A DNA stretch of 24,413 nucleotides from positions 1-24,413 of the IMG/VR virus record IMGVR_UViG_3300043398_000136; one strand, given 5' to 3'. The notes under the pieces are model-generated. The model saw only the letters and a program-made list of their open reading frames with translations, had not been told where the DNA came from and ran no database searches. The DNA is from a virus. Both the position numbers and the translations under genes were made by a program. Each line of letters starts with the position of its first letter. The first letter of the stretch is position 1. This document shows, piece after piece, positions 7,918-13,742 of this stretch.

Positions 7918-8510
7918 AGCTTAGAACATCAGATAGCATCAATGAACTGGCCACCGCACTTGCAATAGCGCAGGGTCAAATAGAGCCAGCTGATAAAGAT
8001 GGTAAAAGCCATCAAGCCAAATACGCCACGCTTTTAAGTGTTAGGGAAATCTCACGCAATGCCTTGGCTAAAAATGATCTTTCAATCATTCAAGCGCCGT
8101 TTTTTGAAGAAGGTAGGGTAGGTGTTGTTACCAGGCTCATGCACAAAACTGGCCAGTGGATTGAAACAGAGATTAGCATCAAGGTGATGAAAGATGATGC
8201 CCATTCTATCGGATCAGCGATCACATACGGCAGGCGTTATGGTATGTCGGCTATCCTTGGAATTGTTGCAGATGATGATGATGATGCCAATTTAGCTATG
8301 GGCAATAACCAACAAAAACAAAAACCGCACCAACAAGCACAACAACAACAGCAGGTTTTTAATTCCAACAATCCCAAGCATCGTGAATGGGCATTGCAAA
8401 AACTTGATGAACTAAATATGGGTGAAGAGCAGAAGCAAAAGTTTTTAGCTGAAATTCACGGATCAACTCTTGAACACGTGAAAGAAGAGCTGAACAAATT
8501 GAGGGATTAA
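7914..8510 (+). CDS. erf: ERF-family single-strand DNA annealing protein
   Basis: 198 residues. The ERF signature AHSIGSAITYGRRYGMSAIL followed by GIVADDDDDAN lies at about 96-126. The N-terminal part has HQAKYATL and VVTRLMHKTGQWIET, also typical of the family. ERF proteins (P22 Erf type) anneal single strands for recombination and genome circularisation. A Gln-rich linker (about 133-150) separates the core from a small C-terminal helical domain. It starts in a 4-nt overlap with the upstream gene. The SSB 2.6 kb downstream and the RuvC-like resolvase complete a phage recombination set. Confidence 0.9.
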   Translation: MKLRTSDSINELATALAIAQGQIEPADKDGKSHQAKYATLLSVREISRNALAKNDLSIIQAPFFEEGRVGVVTRLMHKTGQWIETEISIKVMKDDAHSIGSAITYGRRYGMSAILGIVADDDDDANLAMGNNQQKQKPHQQAQQQQQVFNSNNPKHREWALQKLDELNMGEEQKQKFLAEIHGSTLEHVKEELNKLRD

Positions 8511-8512
8511 AT

Positions 8513-8740
8513 ATGGATCTAATACATAGCCCAGAACATGAAGAACTTGCAAAAGCATTGCAAAACCTGAAACAGGAGTGCGGTATGCTAATCATTTTTA
8601 ATCAGCGAGAAAGAGAAGATGGGATTCAAGAATTAGATTCAAGCATGGTTTGCAAGATACCTGATGGGCAAAAAGATTTAGTAGCAGAGCTTTTGAAAGA
8701 TATAGCCGAAGCTGTAGAAAAAGAGAATGCAAGTGAGTGA
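8513..8740 (+). CDS. Hypothetical 75-residue protein
   Basis: Starts 2 nt after the ERF stop. It is an acidic protein with helix at both ends (EHEELAKALQNLKQECGMLI, KDLVAELLKDIAEAVEKE) and a central strand-like segment. No recognised motif. A GTGCGGT heptamer lies in it at 8578. Its tight spacing with ERF and overlap with the next gene make expression likely. It may be an accessory recombination protein; that is inference. Confidence 0.6.
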   Translation: MDLIHSPEHEELAKALQNLKQECGMLIIFNQREREDGIQELDSSMVCKIPDGQKDLVAELLKDIAEAVEKENASE

Positions 8741-8912
8741 AAAAGAAGATCCGCATTTATTAGTTGCTCGTTGGTTATCAGAAATAGATGACATGGATGA
8801 AGCAGAGTTTTTAGATATCGCAAAAGGATTAAGCAAAGAGCTGGTTATTGCATATCTTCAAAGATTAAAAGCAAGCTTGCCAGATGATTTGCTTGAATAT
8901 GATCGTTCATAA
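8727..8912 (+). CDS. Hypothetical 61-residue acidic protein
   Basis: Overlaps the previous gene by 14 nt, with AGAGA just upstream of the ATG. A GTG at 8733 is an alternative start. The sequence is acidic and helical (WLSEIDDMDEAEFLDIAKGL, VIAYLQRLKASLPDDLLEYD). Not recognised. It lies in the same rightward run as ERF. Confidence 0.55.
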   Translation: MQVSEKEDPHLLVARWLSEIDDMDEAEFLDIAKGLSKELVIAYLQRLKASLPDDLLEYDRS

Positions 8913-8924
8913 AACATCTGTTTA

Positions 8925-9008
8925 ATGAACAAGAAAAAACTACCATACATTTACCGAAAAAACGGGAAAAGAAAATACCATACATCGAGAGGGTTTAATG
9001 AACGATGA
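8925..9008 (+). CDS. Possible 27-residue basic peptide
   Basis: A short open frame beginning MNKKKLPYIYRKNGKRKYH, very basic, overlapping the start of the next gene by 11 nt. It has no good RBS. It spans a 10-bp direct repeat (TACCATACAT at 8941-8950 and 8976-8985), so the stretch could be a site rather than a gene. Low confidence. Confidence 0.3.
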   Translation: MNKKKLPYIYRKNGKRKYHTSRGFNER

Positions 9009-9222
9009 ACAACGAAAATCTTATGAATCTGACTATGAATCCAATAGTTCATTTTCCGACATATCAACAGATAAGAACCCAGTAACTCCATACATGCAAG
9101 CATACAAGCTTTTGATCGAGCAACACGAAAGGCAAATGAGAACCCATGATCTTCTATTTAAGATGGTCTTCTGCTTCGCTGCCATCCTCTTAACCTTCAC
9201 ATGCTATCTGTTGATGCGATGA
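8998..9222 (+). CDS. Small tail-anchored membrane protein
   Basis: 74 residues with a strong RBS (GAGAGGG about 4 nt upstream). The N-terminal two thirds are polar (MNDEQRKSYESDYESNSSFS), followed by a helical stretch and one C-terminal membrane segment MVFCFAAILLTFTCYLLM. The soluble part would lie in the cytoplasm. Function unknown. It overlaps the next small gene by 4 nt (ATGA). Confidence 0.65.
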   Translation: MNDEQRKSYESDYESNSSFSDISTDKNPVTPYMQAYKLLIEQHERQMRTHDLLFKMVFCFAAILLTFTCYLLMR

Positions 9223-9362
9223 CAAAAAAAGAAACCGCACAAATTTTAGAAGAGCTTGATAAATTAAAAGCATCCCTGGAAAGTTTGAGTTTGTATTTGC
9301 AGAAGAAAACTATTTTGCAGAAGAAAAAGAATAAGAATAAGAAAAAGAATACTCAATCATAG
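9219..9362 (+). CDS. Small Lys/Asn-rich coiled-coil protein
   Basis: 47 residues. It starts in an ATGA overlap with the stop of the preceding membrane-protein gene. The N-terminal part is a leucine-spaced helix (LEELDKLKASLESLSLYLQ). The last 14 or so residues are almost all Lys and Asn (KKKNKNKKKN). The overlap and clean reading frame favour a real gene; function unknown. It ends the first part of the rightward cluster. Confidence 0.55.
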   Translation: MTKKETAQILEELDKLKASLESLSLYLQKKTILQKKKNKNKKKNTQS

Positions 9363-9451
9363 CCTCTCCAAATCTATATAAAATATTAATCCAATAAAAC
9401 AAATAGTTATAGCCAATATATTTTAGCATAGCTTTATTATACATTATTAAC

Positions 9452-9480
9452 TTTACATTTAAAACGCCTTTTTATATACA
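9452..9480 (+). promoter_or_regulatory. Candidate promoter for the HINT protein gene
   Basis: TTTACA (9452-9457), 17 nt, then TATACA (9475-9480) fits a sigma70-type promoter within an AT-rich gap (9363-9543). The transcript would start near 9487, inside or next to an ACCGCACTT heptamer-containing site (9482-9490), leaving a leader of about 55 nt. It suggests the HINT gene and its neighbour are an independent unit. Confidence 0.5.
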
Positions 9481-9543
9481 AACCGCACTTTATTAAATAT
9501 GGTTTTTAATAAAGAAAAATCCTTTTTTTTAGGGAAGATTGCC

Positions 9544-10266
9544 ATGAAGTTGTTAAAGAAAATTGTGCTAATTTGCGGAGTTTTTGCAGGTATTGCAAAC
9601 GCAGAAGGCTACACTGGAGAAACGCTAGTTAGAACTCCAAAAGGCCACGTCAAGATTCAAGATCTTGTCAAAGGTGACGAAGTGTTTTCTGTTTATGACA
9701 AAGCTTTGGAAGGTGGAAGCTGCTGCGCAAAATGCGATAAAGCAGAAGAGAAACCAAAGTGCGGTGGTGATGTAAGAGTTAAAGCAAAAAAGATTGTAGG
9801 TATTGCTGAAAAAGAATCAACAGAACTATATGAACTAAGAACTGGCGATGATGTTCTAGTTCTTGATGCTGATGCAAAAGTTTTTTCTCTTCACGATAGA
9901 AAATATTTGCCAGTTTCTGAACTAAAAGCTGGTGATGTTACTATCAACGTTTTCTTCCATCCTGTTTTAATTGATTCAATTAATAAGCTAGAAGGAACTC
10001 AAAAAACTTTTGTTATTGAAGTTGAAGAAAACCATACTTTCTTTGCTGGTAAACAAAATATCTTGGTTCACAACGGGCCTTTCATGGCATTGCTATGTGG
10101 TGCTGCTTGTAAAGTTATCAACGCTCTTGGTTGCGCTGGTGCTACTGCTGCTGGAGTTCCAGGCGGGCCTGCTATCGTGGCTTTAATTGTGGCAGTTTGC
10201 GCGACAATGATGGAAGGATCTGCGTTAAGTTGTGCAGCTCTTTGCATGAGCCTACCTAGCCCATAA
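9544..10266 (+). CDS. Secreted degenerate HINT-domain protein with Cys-rich hydrophobic tail
   Basis: 240 residues from the ATG at 9544, chosen because AGGGA lies upstream and a clean Sec signal peptide follows (MKLLKKIVLICGVFAGIANA, cut before EGYTG). An ATG at 9499 would bury the signal. Residues 23-177 follow the Hedgehog/intein plan: GYTGETLVRTPKGHVKIQDL near the N terminus, YLPVSELKAGD (121-131), VIEVEENHTFFAG (157-169), ILVHN (173-177). The nucleophile position is Gly22, not Cys/Ser, and the usual block-B His is replaced (LDADAKVF), so self-cleavage is doubtful. An inserted loop has C60, C61, C64, C73. Residues 178-240 form a hydrophobic tail with C185, C189, C197, C219, C230, C234. It may be an exported antimicrobial or surface peptide; function unproven. 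Confidence 0.75.
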   Translation: MKLLKKIVLICGVFAGIANAEGYTGETLVRTPKGHVKIQDLVKGDEVFSVYDKALEGGSCCAKCDKAEEKPKCGGDVRVKAKKIVGIAEKESTELYELRTGDDVLVLDADAKVFSLHDRKYLPVSELKAGDVTINVFFHPVLIDSINKLEGTQKTFVIEVEENHTFFAGKQNILVHNGPFMALLCGAACKVINALGCAGATAAGVPGGPAIVALIVAVCATMMEGSALSCAALCMSLPSP

Positions 10267-10273
10267 GGTTTAT

Positions 10274-10423
10274 ATGAAAATAAATGTCCCTTTTGTTTTT
10301 ATGATCATTGCAACAATTGCAAACGTGATGATCAAAGAGTTTTATGATGTCCCTGATGTTTTTTACAACGCTATCCAGAACTTTTTACTGCTTTGGTTTA
10401 TGTTTAAAAGCTTCAAAAGATAA
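10274..10423 (+). CDS. Small membrane protein, candidate immunity or holin-like
   Basis: 49 residues, starting 7 nt after the HINT gene stop, with AAGG at good spacing. It has a first hydrophobic segment (VPFVFMIIATIANVMI), a short polar loop with acidic residues, and a second (IQNFLLLWFMF) with a basic end KSFKR. This is a two-segment hairpin or one segment plus an amphipathic helix. It is followed by a strong terminator, so it is the last gene of a two-gene unit with the HINT protein. The layout resembles a peptide/immunity pair, but a holin or an unrelated small membrane protein is equally possible. Confidence 0.6.
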   Translation: MKINVPFVFMIIATIANVMIKEFYDVPDVFYNAIQNFLLLWFMFKSFKR

Positions 10424-10450
10424 GACATTATAAAAATGGATTATCCAAGG

Positions 10451-10480
10451 TGCGTTGTAGGCGACTACAGCGCATTTTTT
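10451..10480 (+). terminator. Rho-independent terminator after the HINT unit
   Basis: TGCGTTGTAG (10451-10460) pairs with CTACAGCGCA (10465-10474) with one G-T wobble, a GCGA tetraloop of the GNRA type, and six T at 10475-10480. It lies 27 nt after the stop of the 49-residue gene. Confidence 0.85.
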
Positions 10481-10512
10481 ATTAGTGGTTTTTCAAATTC
10501 TCCTAATATGTC

Positions 10513-10604
10513 AAACACTTAAACTAAGTTGTTGAAATCAATATACATTCCAGTAATCCCACCTATTTCTTCAAAAAATATCTCAATCCATTTAAACACT
10601 TAAA
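10513..10604. repeat. Pair of 11-bp direct repeats in a non-coding gap
   Basis: AAACACTTAAA occurs at 10513-10523 and 10594-10604, 81 nt apart. They lie in the 200-nt gap (10481-10681) between the terminator and the next small gene. They could be operator sites for the downstream unit. Apart from them and the RBS at about 10670 I see no clear promoter or gene in this gap. Confidence 0.45.
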
Positions 10605-10681
10605 AGATTTTTTAAAATAGTCCTCAAGTTTTTCCCAGAAATACCGTTAAGAGATACATAACAACGGCGGGAGGACAAGCC

Positions 10682-10780
10682 ATGAACGAGCAAGAAGTAA
10701 GAGAACTAATAGCGGATCTTGTACGACGTGGATTTAAAGTAAATGAAGTAGCAATGCTTAAAGTTTTGCTTAAAAAATAA
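10682..10780 (+). CDS. Small 32-residue helical protein
   Basis: A short frame with a very strong RBS (GGGAGGA, about 7 nt upstream). It begins MNEQEVRELIADLVRRGFKV and ends in LLKK. It is amphipathic and helical and looks like the start of a small helix-turn-helix or ParD-like fold. Function unknown. Ten nt after its stop the next small gene begins, so they are probably one transcript. Confidence 0.5.
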   Translation: MNEQEVRELIADLVRRGFKVNEVAMLKVLLKK

Positions 10781-10790
10781 CGGGGAATTT

Positions 10791-10952
10791 ATGTATATAC
10801 CTGAAGAAATAATAAATTTAGTAGTTCTTATTACTTTTGGATTAATCGTAATGTCACTTCACAACGATCTTGAGGCTGAAAAAGAGCGAAAATATAAACA
10901 AAGGATGGAAGAAATAAACTCAAAATATAATAAAAATAAGGAGCAAATATGA
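10791..10952 (+). CDS. Small single-pass membrane protein with charged tail
   Basis: 53 residues, with GGGGA about 5 nt upstream. One N-terminal membrane segment (IINLVVLITFGLIVMSL) is followed by a highly charged helix (DLEAEKERKYKQRMEEINSK). This is the topology of an inner-membrane spannin, though much shorter than known ones. It overlaps the next membrane-protein gene by 4 nt (ATGA). Confidence 0.55.
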   Translation: MYIPEEIINLVVLITFGLIVMSLHNDLEAEKERKYKQRMEEINSKYNKNKEQI

Positions 10953-11059
10953 TTACCATGATTCTTGCCATATCAACTGCAATAGGCATGATGTTGATAC
11001 CGCTTACAACGGCGTTCTATATATACGAAACTGATAAGAAAGAAACAGACAATAAATAG
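10949..11059 (+). CDS. Tiny single-pass membrane protein
   Basis: 36 residues: a membrane segment (MILAISTAIGMMLIPLTTAF) and a short charged tail (ETDKKETDNK). It starts in an ATGA overlap with the preceding gene, which has the same topology. The pair looks coupled. A GTGCGGT heptamer and a terminator follow. No lipobox is seen, so it is not a typical o-spannin. Confidence 0.5.
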   Translation: MITMILAISTAIGMMLIPLTTAFYIYETDKKETDNK

Positions 11060-11084
11060 ATTTTAAACCGCACCTCAAACCGCT

Positions 11085-11115
11085 ATCCTGGTTATTCATA
11101 CCAGGATTTTTTTTT
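11085..11115 (+). terminator. Rho-independent terminator upstream of ssb
   Basis: ATCCTGGT (11085-11092) and ACCAGGAT (11100-11107) form a perfect 8-bp stem with a 7-nt loop, followed by a run of T to 11115. It ends 9 nt before the SSB start and shares sequence with its RBS region, so it may act as an attenuator: ssb needs read-through or a promoter not identified here. Confidence 0.8.
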
Positions 11116-11124
11116 AGGAATTTT

Positions 11125-11553
11125 ATGCAGATTAATGAATTATATTTTGCTGGAAACATCGGCGGTGAAGTTAAAATAAATACTACTGCGGCAGGCAAAA
11201 CAGCTGCTAGTTTTTCAGTTTGTAACTCCGAAAAATTAAAAGACGGGAGAGAGTTTACAACATGGCTACAAGTTTCTTGCTTCGGTGACTATTTAATTGG
11301 CAGATGCTCGAAGTTAAAAAAAGGCGATAACGTTTTAGTTCATGGCTCGATAAAGACAAATAAATATACAGATAAAGAAGGCGTCGAAAGAATCTCAACA
11401 TTTATTTTAGCTAAAAATTTGATGATCGATCCGAAGCAGCCAAAAGCAGAGCAGCCACAAATTGAATCAAGCGGGTTTCCTCAATTCCAATCTTCACAAC
11501 TTAATAACTCTTCTCTTGCTAGTGCGGTGGATTATAATGATATCCCCTTCTAG
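11125..11553 (+). CDS. ssb: Single-stranded DNA-binding protein (SSB)
   Basis: 142 residues. The N-terminal OB fold (about 1-105) has YFAGNIGGEVKI, TTWLQVSCFGDYLI and KKGDNVLVHGSIKTNKYTDK, all standard SSB elements. A Gln/Ser-rich linker leads to the C-terminal tip DYNDIPF, the acidic peptide that recruits replication and repair partners. AGGA lies about 7 nt upstream. It coats single strands during phage replication and would work with ERF, Prim-Pol and the SF3 helicase. A GTGCGGT heptamer lies in its 3' end. Confidence 0.95.
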   Translation: MQINELYFAGNIGGEVKINTTAAGKTAASFSVCNSEKLKDGREFTTWLQVSCFGDYLIGRCSKLKKGDNVLVHGSIKTNKYTDKEGVERISTFILAKNLMIDPKQPKAEQPQIESSGFPQFQSSQLNNSSLASAVDYNDIPF

Positions 11554-11561
11554 GAGATTTT

Positions 11562-11771
11562 ATGACTTACCTAATCATCACATGCGCAATTTTGTTTTTC
11601 TTTTTAGCTTCGGCTGGAATTGTTATGGGCATCCTTGGATCAATTGCACTCCATGAAATTAAACAGAATGTGAAAAAGATTGAGAACAGCATCAAAAGTA
11701 TTCATGTAAAACTTGACGAGTTTCAAGCTGTATACGTTGAGGATGGTGAAATAGCTGGAGTGATAAACTAA
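11562..11771 (+). CDS. Small N-terminally anchored membrane protein
   Basis: 69 residues, with AGGAG overlapping the ssb stop. It has one long N-terminal membrane segment ([20 protein letters not shown]), then an amphipathic helix ([20 protein letters not shown]) and an acidic end. The topology resembles small phage membrane proteins near lysis or SSB genes. Function unknown. It shares one base with the next start codon (TAATG). Confidence 0.6.
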   Translation: MTYLIITCAILFFFLASAGIVMGILGSIALHEIKQNVKKIENSIKSIHVKLDEFQAVYVEDGEIAGVIN

Positions 11772-11926
11772 TGCCGCTTAAAGAAGGTACCTCAAAGAAA
11801 ACAGTTTCAGAAAATATTTCTAAGCTTGTAAGTGAAGGCTATGACCAAGATCAAGCCATCGCAATTGCATTAAAAGAAGCTGGAAAAGCTAAAAAGAAAA
11901 AGCCTAAGAAACCTAAGAAGGGATAA
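11771..11926 (+). CDS. Small basic phage protein (MPLKxGxSKKxxSxNI type)
   Basis: 51 residues. It starts [20 protein letters not shown], continues [15 protein letters not shown] and ends in a Lys/Pro-rich tail. This layout (basic start, Q-A-x-A-I-A-L-x-x-A-G, Lys tail) is a very widespread small phage protein of unknown function. Start and stop are coupled with the previous gene by TAATG. It is the last gene of the rightward cluster. Confidence 0.75.
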   Translation: MPLKEGTSKKTVSENISKLVSEGYDQDQAIAIALKEAGKAKKKKPKKPKKG

Positions 11927-11974
11927 GAAAGTGCACAGGCTTTTGATTCTTTGTTTTATATATCTTGATCCGCA

Positions 11975-11998
11975 CTGGTCTTAGATAAAATAAACCAG
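11975..11998. terminator. Weak hairpin between convergent genes
   Basis: CTGGT (11975-11979) and ACCAG (11994-11998) can pair with a 14-nt loop, in the 96-nt gap where the rightward cluster meets the end of the protease gene. There is no proper T tract on either side, so termination here is only a possibility. Confidence 0.25.
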
Positions 11999-12022
11999 CC
12001 AGCCTTTTGCTTGACGTATACA

Positions 12023-12868
12023 CTAACGACAACCCACCGCACCGCTATGCAAGCCACAAATCTTTTCACCTGTTTCATTCATCCATGCTTTAAAAAAGTC
12101 TATAGCTTCTTTACGAGATACGCTAGATAGGTAGCTTGTTGTTTTAATATCACCGCGCGAATTTATTGAAATGATCTTTCTAGCATTGCCTACAACCTTA
12201 TAAGCTGGTCCACCACTGTCACCGAAACATAATGCAATAGGTGCAGTTGTTACATAATCGTTTGAAGATCTTCTAGGATCAGGAACGCGATTAATAACAG
12301 CTTCACCAATCCTAAACTTTCCATCATTGCCACCAGTGCCATTGGATCTAATACAGCCAAAGCCAGTTAGTAAAACGCTGTCGCCAACTTTTACATAATT
12401 CTGATCATCATTAAGAGATTCATAAGGCACATCTTTGACCTTCTCTTTAACTAAGCAAAGAGCATAGTCGGCAGTATGGCTTGTATTGTAAGTTGGATTT
12501 CTCTTACAAACGCTTTCATATTTGATCTTGTTAACAGTAGTAAACTCTGTCACCGCACCATCATCAACGCAATGTGCAGCCTGGATCAATGCCCTTTCTC
12601 CGACAATTGATGCAGTACATTTTGCAACAGTACCATTTTTTCTAAAGTTTCTTGTGTAAACATTGGCTGGGAAAAGCTTCTGATCAACAACAACACCGCC
12701 AATCAAACCTTGATTTTCTTCTAGCCTTTGGTTTTCCTCCACCTGCTCAACATCTGAAAAACTAGACGCAATAGATGAACTAAGATTGTTACTACCTTCA
12801 TGGGATGTCCCTTCCTTTTCACTGCATGAAATTAATGAAATGATAAATACATATGATAAAACTCGCAT
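12023..12868 (-). CDS. Trypsin-fold (S1) serine protease, predicted lipoprotein
   Basis: 281 residues from the ATG at 12868 (GGAG upstream). A longer frame to 12916 would hide the signal. MRVLSYVFIISLISC ends in a lipobox LISC, so Cys15 is probably lipidated after export. A Ser/Glu-rich spacer follows, then the S1 domain: LIQAAHC with His99, TADYALC with Asp134, CFGDSGGP with Ser218, and the full triad. The residue six before the Ser is Ala212, not the Asp that gives trypsin its Lys/Arg preference, so cleavage is more likely elastase- or chymotrypsin-like. Secreted S1 lipoproteins are not phage housekeeping proteins. It lies beside the lysis-like genes and may aid release, alter the host surface, or be a cargo gene. 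Confidence 0.88.
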   Translation of the reverse strand: MRVLSYVFIISLISCSEKEGTSHEGSNNLSSSIASSFSDVEQVEENQRLEENQGLIGGVVVDQKLFPANVYTRNFRKNGTVAKCTASIVGERALIQAAHCVDDGAVTEFTTVNKIKYESVCKRNPTYNTSHTADYALCLVKEKVKDVPYESLNDDQNYVKVGDSVLLTGFGCIRSNGTGGNDGKFRIGEAVINRVPDPRRSSNDYVTTAPIALCFGDSGGPAYKVVGNARKIISINSRGDIKTTSYLSSVSRKEAIDFFKAWMNETGEKICGLHSGAVGCR

Positions 12869-12886
12869 TTCACTTCTCCTTGAAAG

Positions 12887-12916
12887 GATATAAAAATGAT
12901 TTATCAGCTGATTCAA
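12887..12916 (-). promoter_or_regulatory. Possible promoter for the protease gene
   Basis: On the minus strand TTGAAT (12911-12916) and TATATC (12887-12892) are 18 nt apart. This would give a leader of only about 11 nt carrying the GGAG. If real, the protease is expressed separately from the lysis-like genes upstream, as cargo genes often are. The match is mediocre. Confidence 0.3.
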
Positions 12917-13039
12917 TTTGGCGTGCTTTTGATTCTAGGTATGATCGTATTTTTAGAATTTCGAGAAAAACGGCGGAAAGATCAGATAAGCAATAGAATA
13001 AAAGTTCTATATTCGCTTATTATTAAACGCGTGAAATAA
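12896..13039 (+). CDS. Possible small membrane protein on the opposite strand
   Basis: 47 residues, preceded by AAGGA at good spacing. An N-terminal membrane segment (LIQFGVLLILGMIVFLEF) is followed directly by a basic stretch (REKRRKDQ), a convincing positive-inside topology. It is divergent from the protease (27 nt apart) and its last 33 nt run antisense into the end of the transglycosylase gene. Its orientation is against all its neighbours, so either it is a stand-alone small gene or chance. Confidence 0.4.
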   Translation: MIYQLIQFGVLLILGMIVFLEFREKRRKDQISNRIKVLYSLIIKRVK

Positions 13040-13492
13040 CGAAAGCACTTTATCAACATACTCCTGGTTGATGTAGCTTCCGTTACTCTTACGCTTAACA
13101 GAACCCGCATTATATGCCGCTAACTGATCATTCAAGTCAAGATAATCCATACATCTTTTCTCAAAATACTCACAACCCCACATCACGCCTATTTCTGGCT
13201 TGCATAGATCAGGAACCCAGCCACTAAATCCAAGATCTCTTGCAGTGCCACCCATAATTTGCATTAAGCCCCATGAGAACTTTTGTAGTGTGTTCTCTGT
13301 TTGCAGAGTTATATTGAACATGTTTGCAAATAGATCTGCTTTAAACGTATAGGTAAAATTCTTTTCATAACGTGCCGTATTAGCTTGCCAGTTGCTTTCT
13401 GTAGAAATGATCGCACTAATCACATTGGGATTTATTTGGCGTCTTTCACATTCAGCTTTTACTAGCTTGCTTAAATTTTGCGGCACAATCAT
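13007..13492 (-). CDS. Lytic transglycosylase (SLT domain), candidate endolysin or tail lysin
   Basis: 161 residues from the ATG at 13492; a GTG three codons upstream is also in frame. It shows the goose-type/SLT motif series: ISTESNW with catalytic Glu32, FSWGLMQIMGGTARDLG (72-88), and LAAYNAGS (124-131). It has no signal peptide. The enzyme would cleave the glycan strands of peptidoglycan. Its position after a holin-like gene, with a 41-nt overlap, suggests the lysis endolysin. The inserted segment between Glu32 and the SWGLMQ motif is longer than in minimal SLT domains. Confidence 0.85.
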   Translation of the reverse strand: MIVPQNLSKLVKAECERRQINPNVISAIISTESNWQANTARYEKNFTYTFKADLFANMFNITLQTENTLQKFSWGLMQIMGGTARDLGFSGWVPDLCKPEIGVMWGCEYFEKRCMDYLDLNDQLAAYNAGSVKRKSNGSYINQEYVDKVLSLFHAFNNKRI

Positions 13493-13733
13493 TTTTCTCA
13501 CCCTTCGTTTCTAATACAGCGATCTTTTTTTCATGTTCGCTACAAAGATCATGAAGCTTTTCTAACAATTCCAACTTCACTTGCATGCTAGATAACTGGG
13601 ATTTTATATCTGATAGCTTTTCTGCAATCGTTTCTATCTTATCGGCTGTGCTTGTTACTAAATACTTAGCAAGCCCTAGCCCAATAGAGCCACCTATAAT
13701 TGGTGAGATGATTTGATCCCAATCAAAGTGCAT
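13452..13733 (-). CDS. Holin-like small membrane protein
   Basis: 93 residues. A glycine-rich hydrophobic segment near the N terminus (IISPIIGGSIGLGLAKYLV) is followed by a long coiled coil (IETIAEKLSDIKSQLSSMQV, LELLEKLHDL) and a charged end. One membrane segment plus a coiled coil, placed immediately before a peptidoglycan hydrolase, fits an XhlA-like or other class of holin accessory. The holin role is inferred from context. AAGG lies upstream of the ATG. Confidence 0.6.
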   Translation of the reverse strand: MHFDWDQIISPIIGGSIGLGLAKYLVTSTADKIETIAEKLSDIKSQLSSMQVKLELLEKLHDLCSEHEKKIAVLETKGEKNDCAAKFKQASKS

Positions 13734-13742
13734 GGCATTGCC

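Noticed and set aside
9499-9543. Earlier ATG for the HINT protein
   Set aside because: It would place 15 polar and aromatic residues before a perfect signal peptide; the ATG at 9544 has a better RBS.
12887-12916. Strong promoter call for the protease gene
   Set aside because: The -35 and -10 matches are weak and the leader would be very short, so it is listed only at low confidence.
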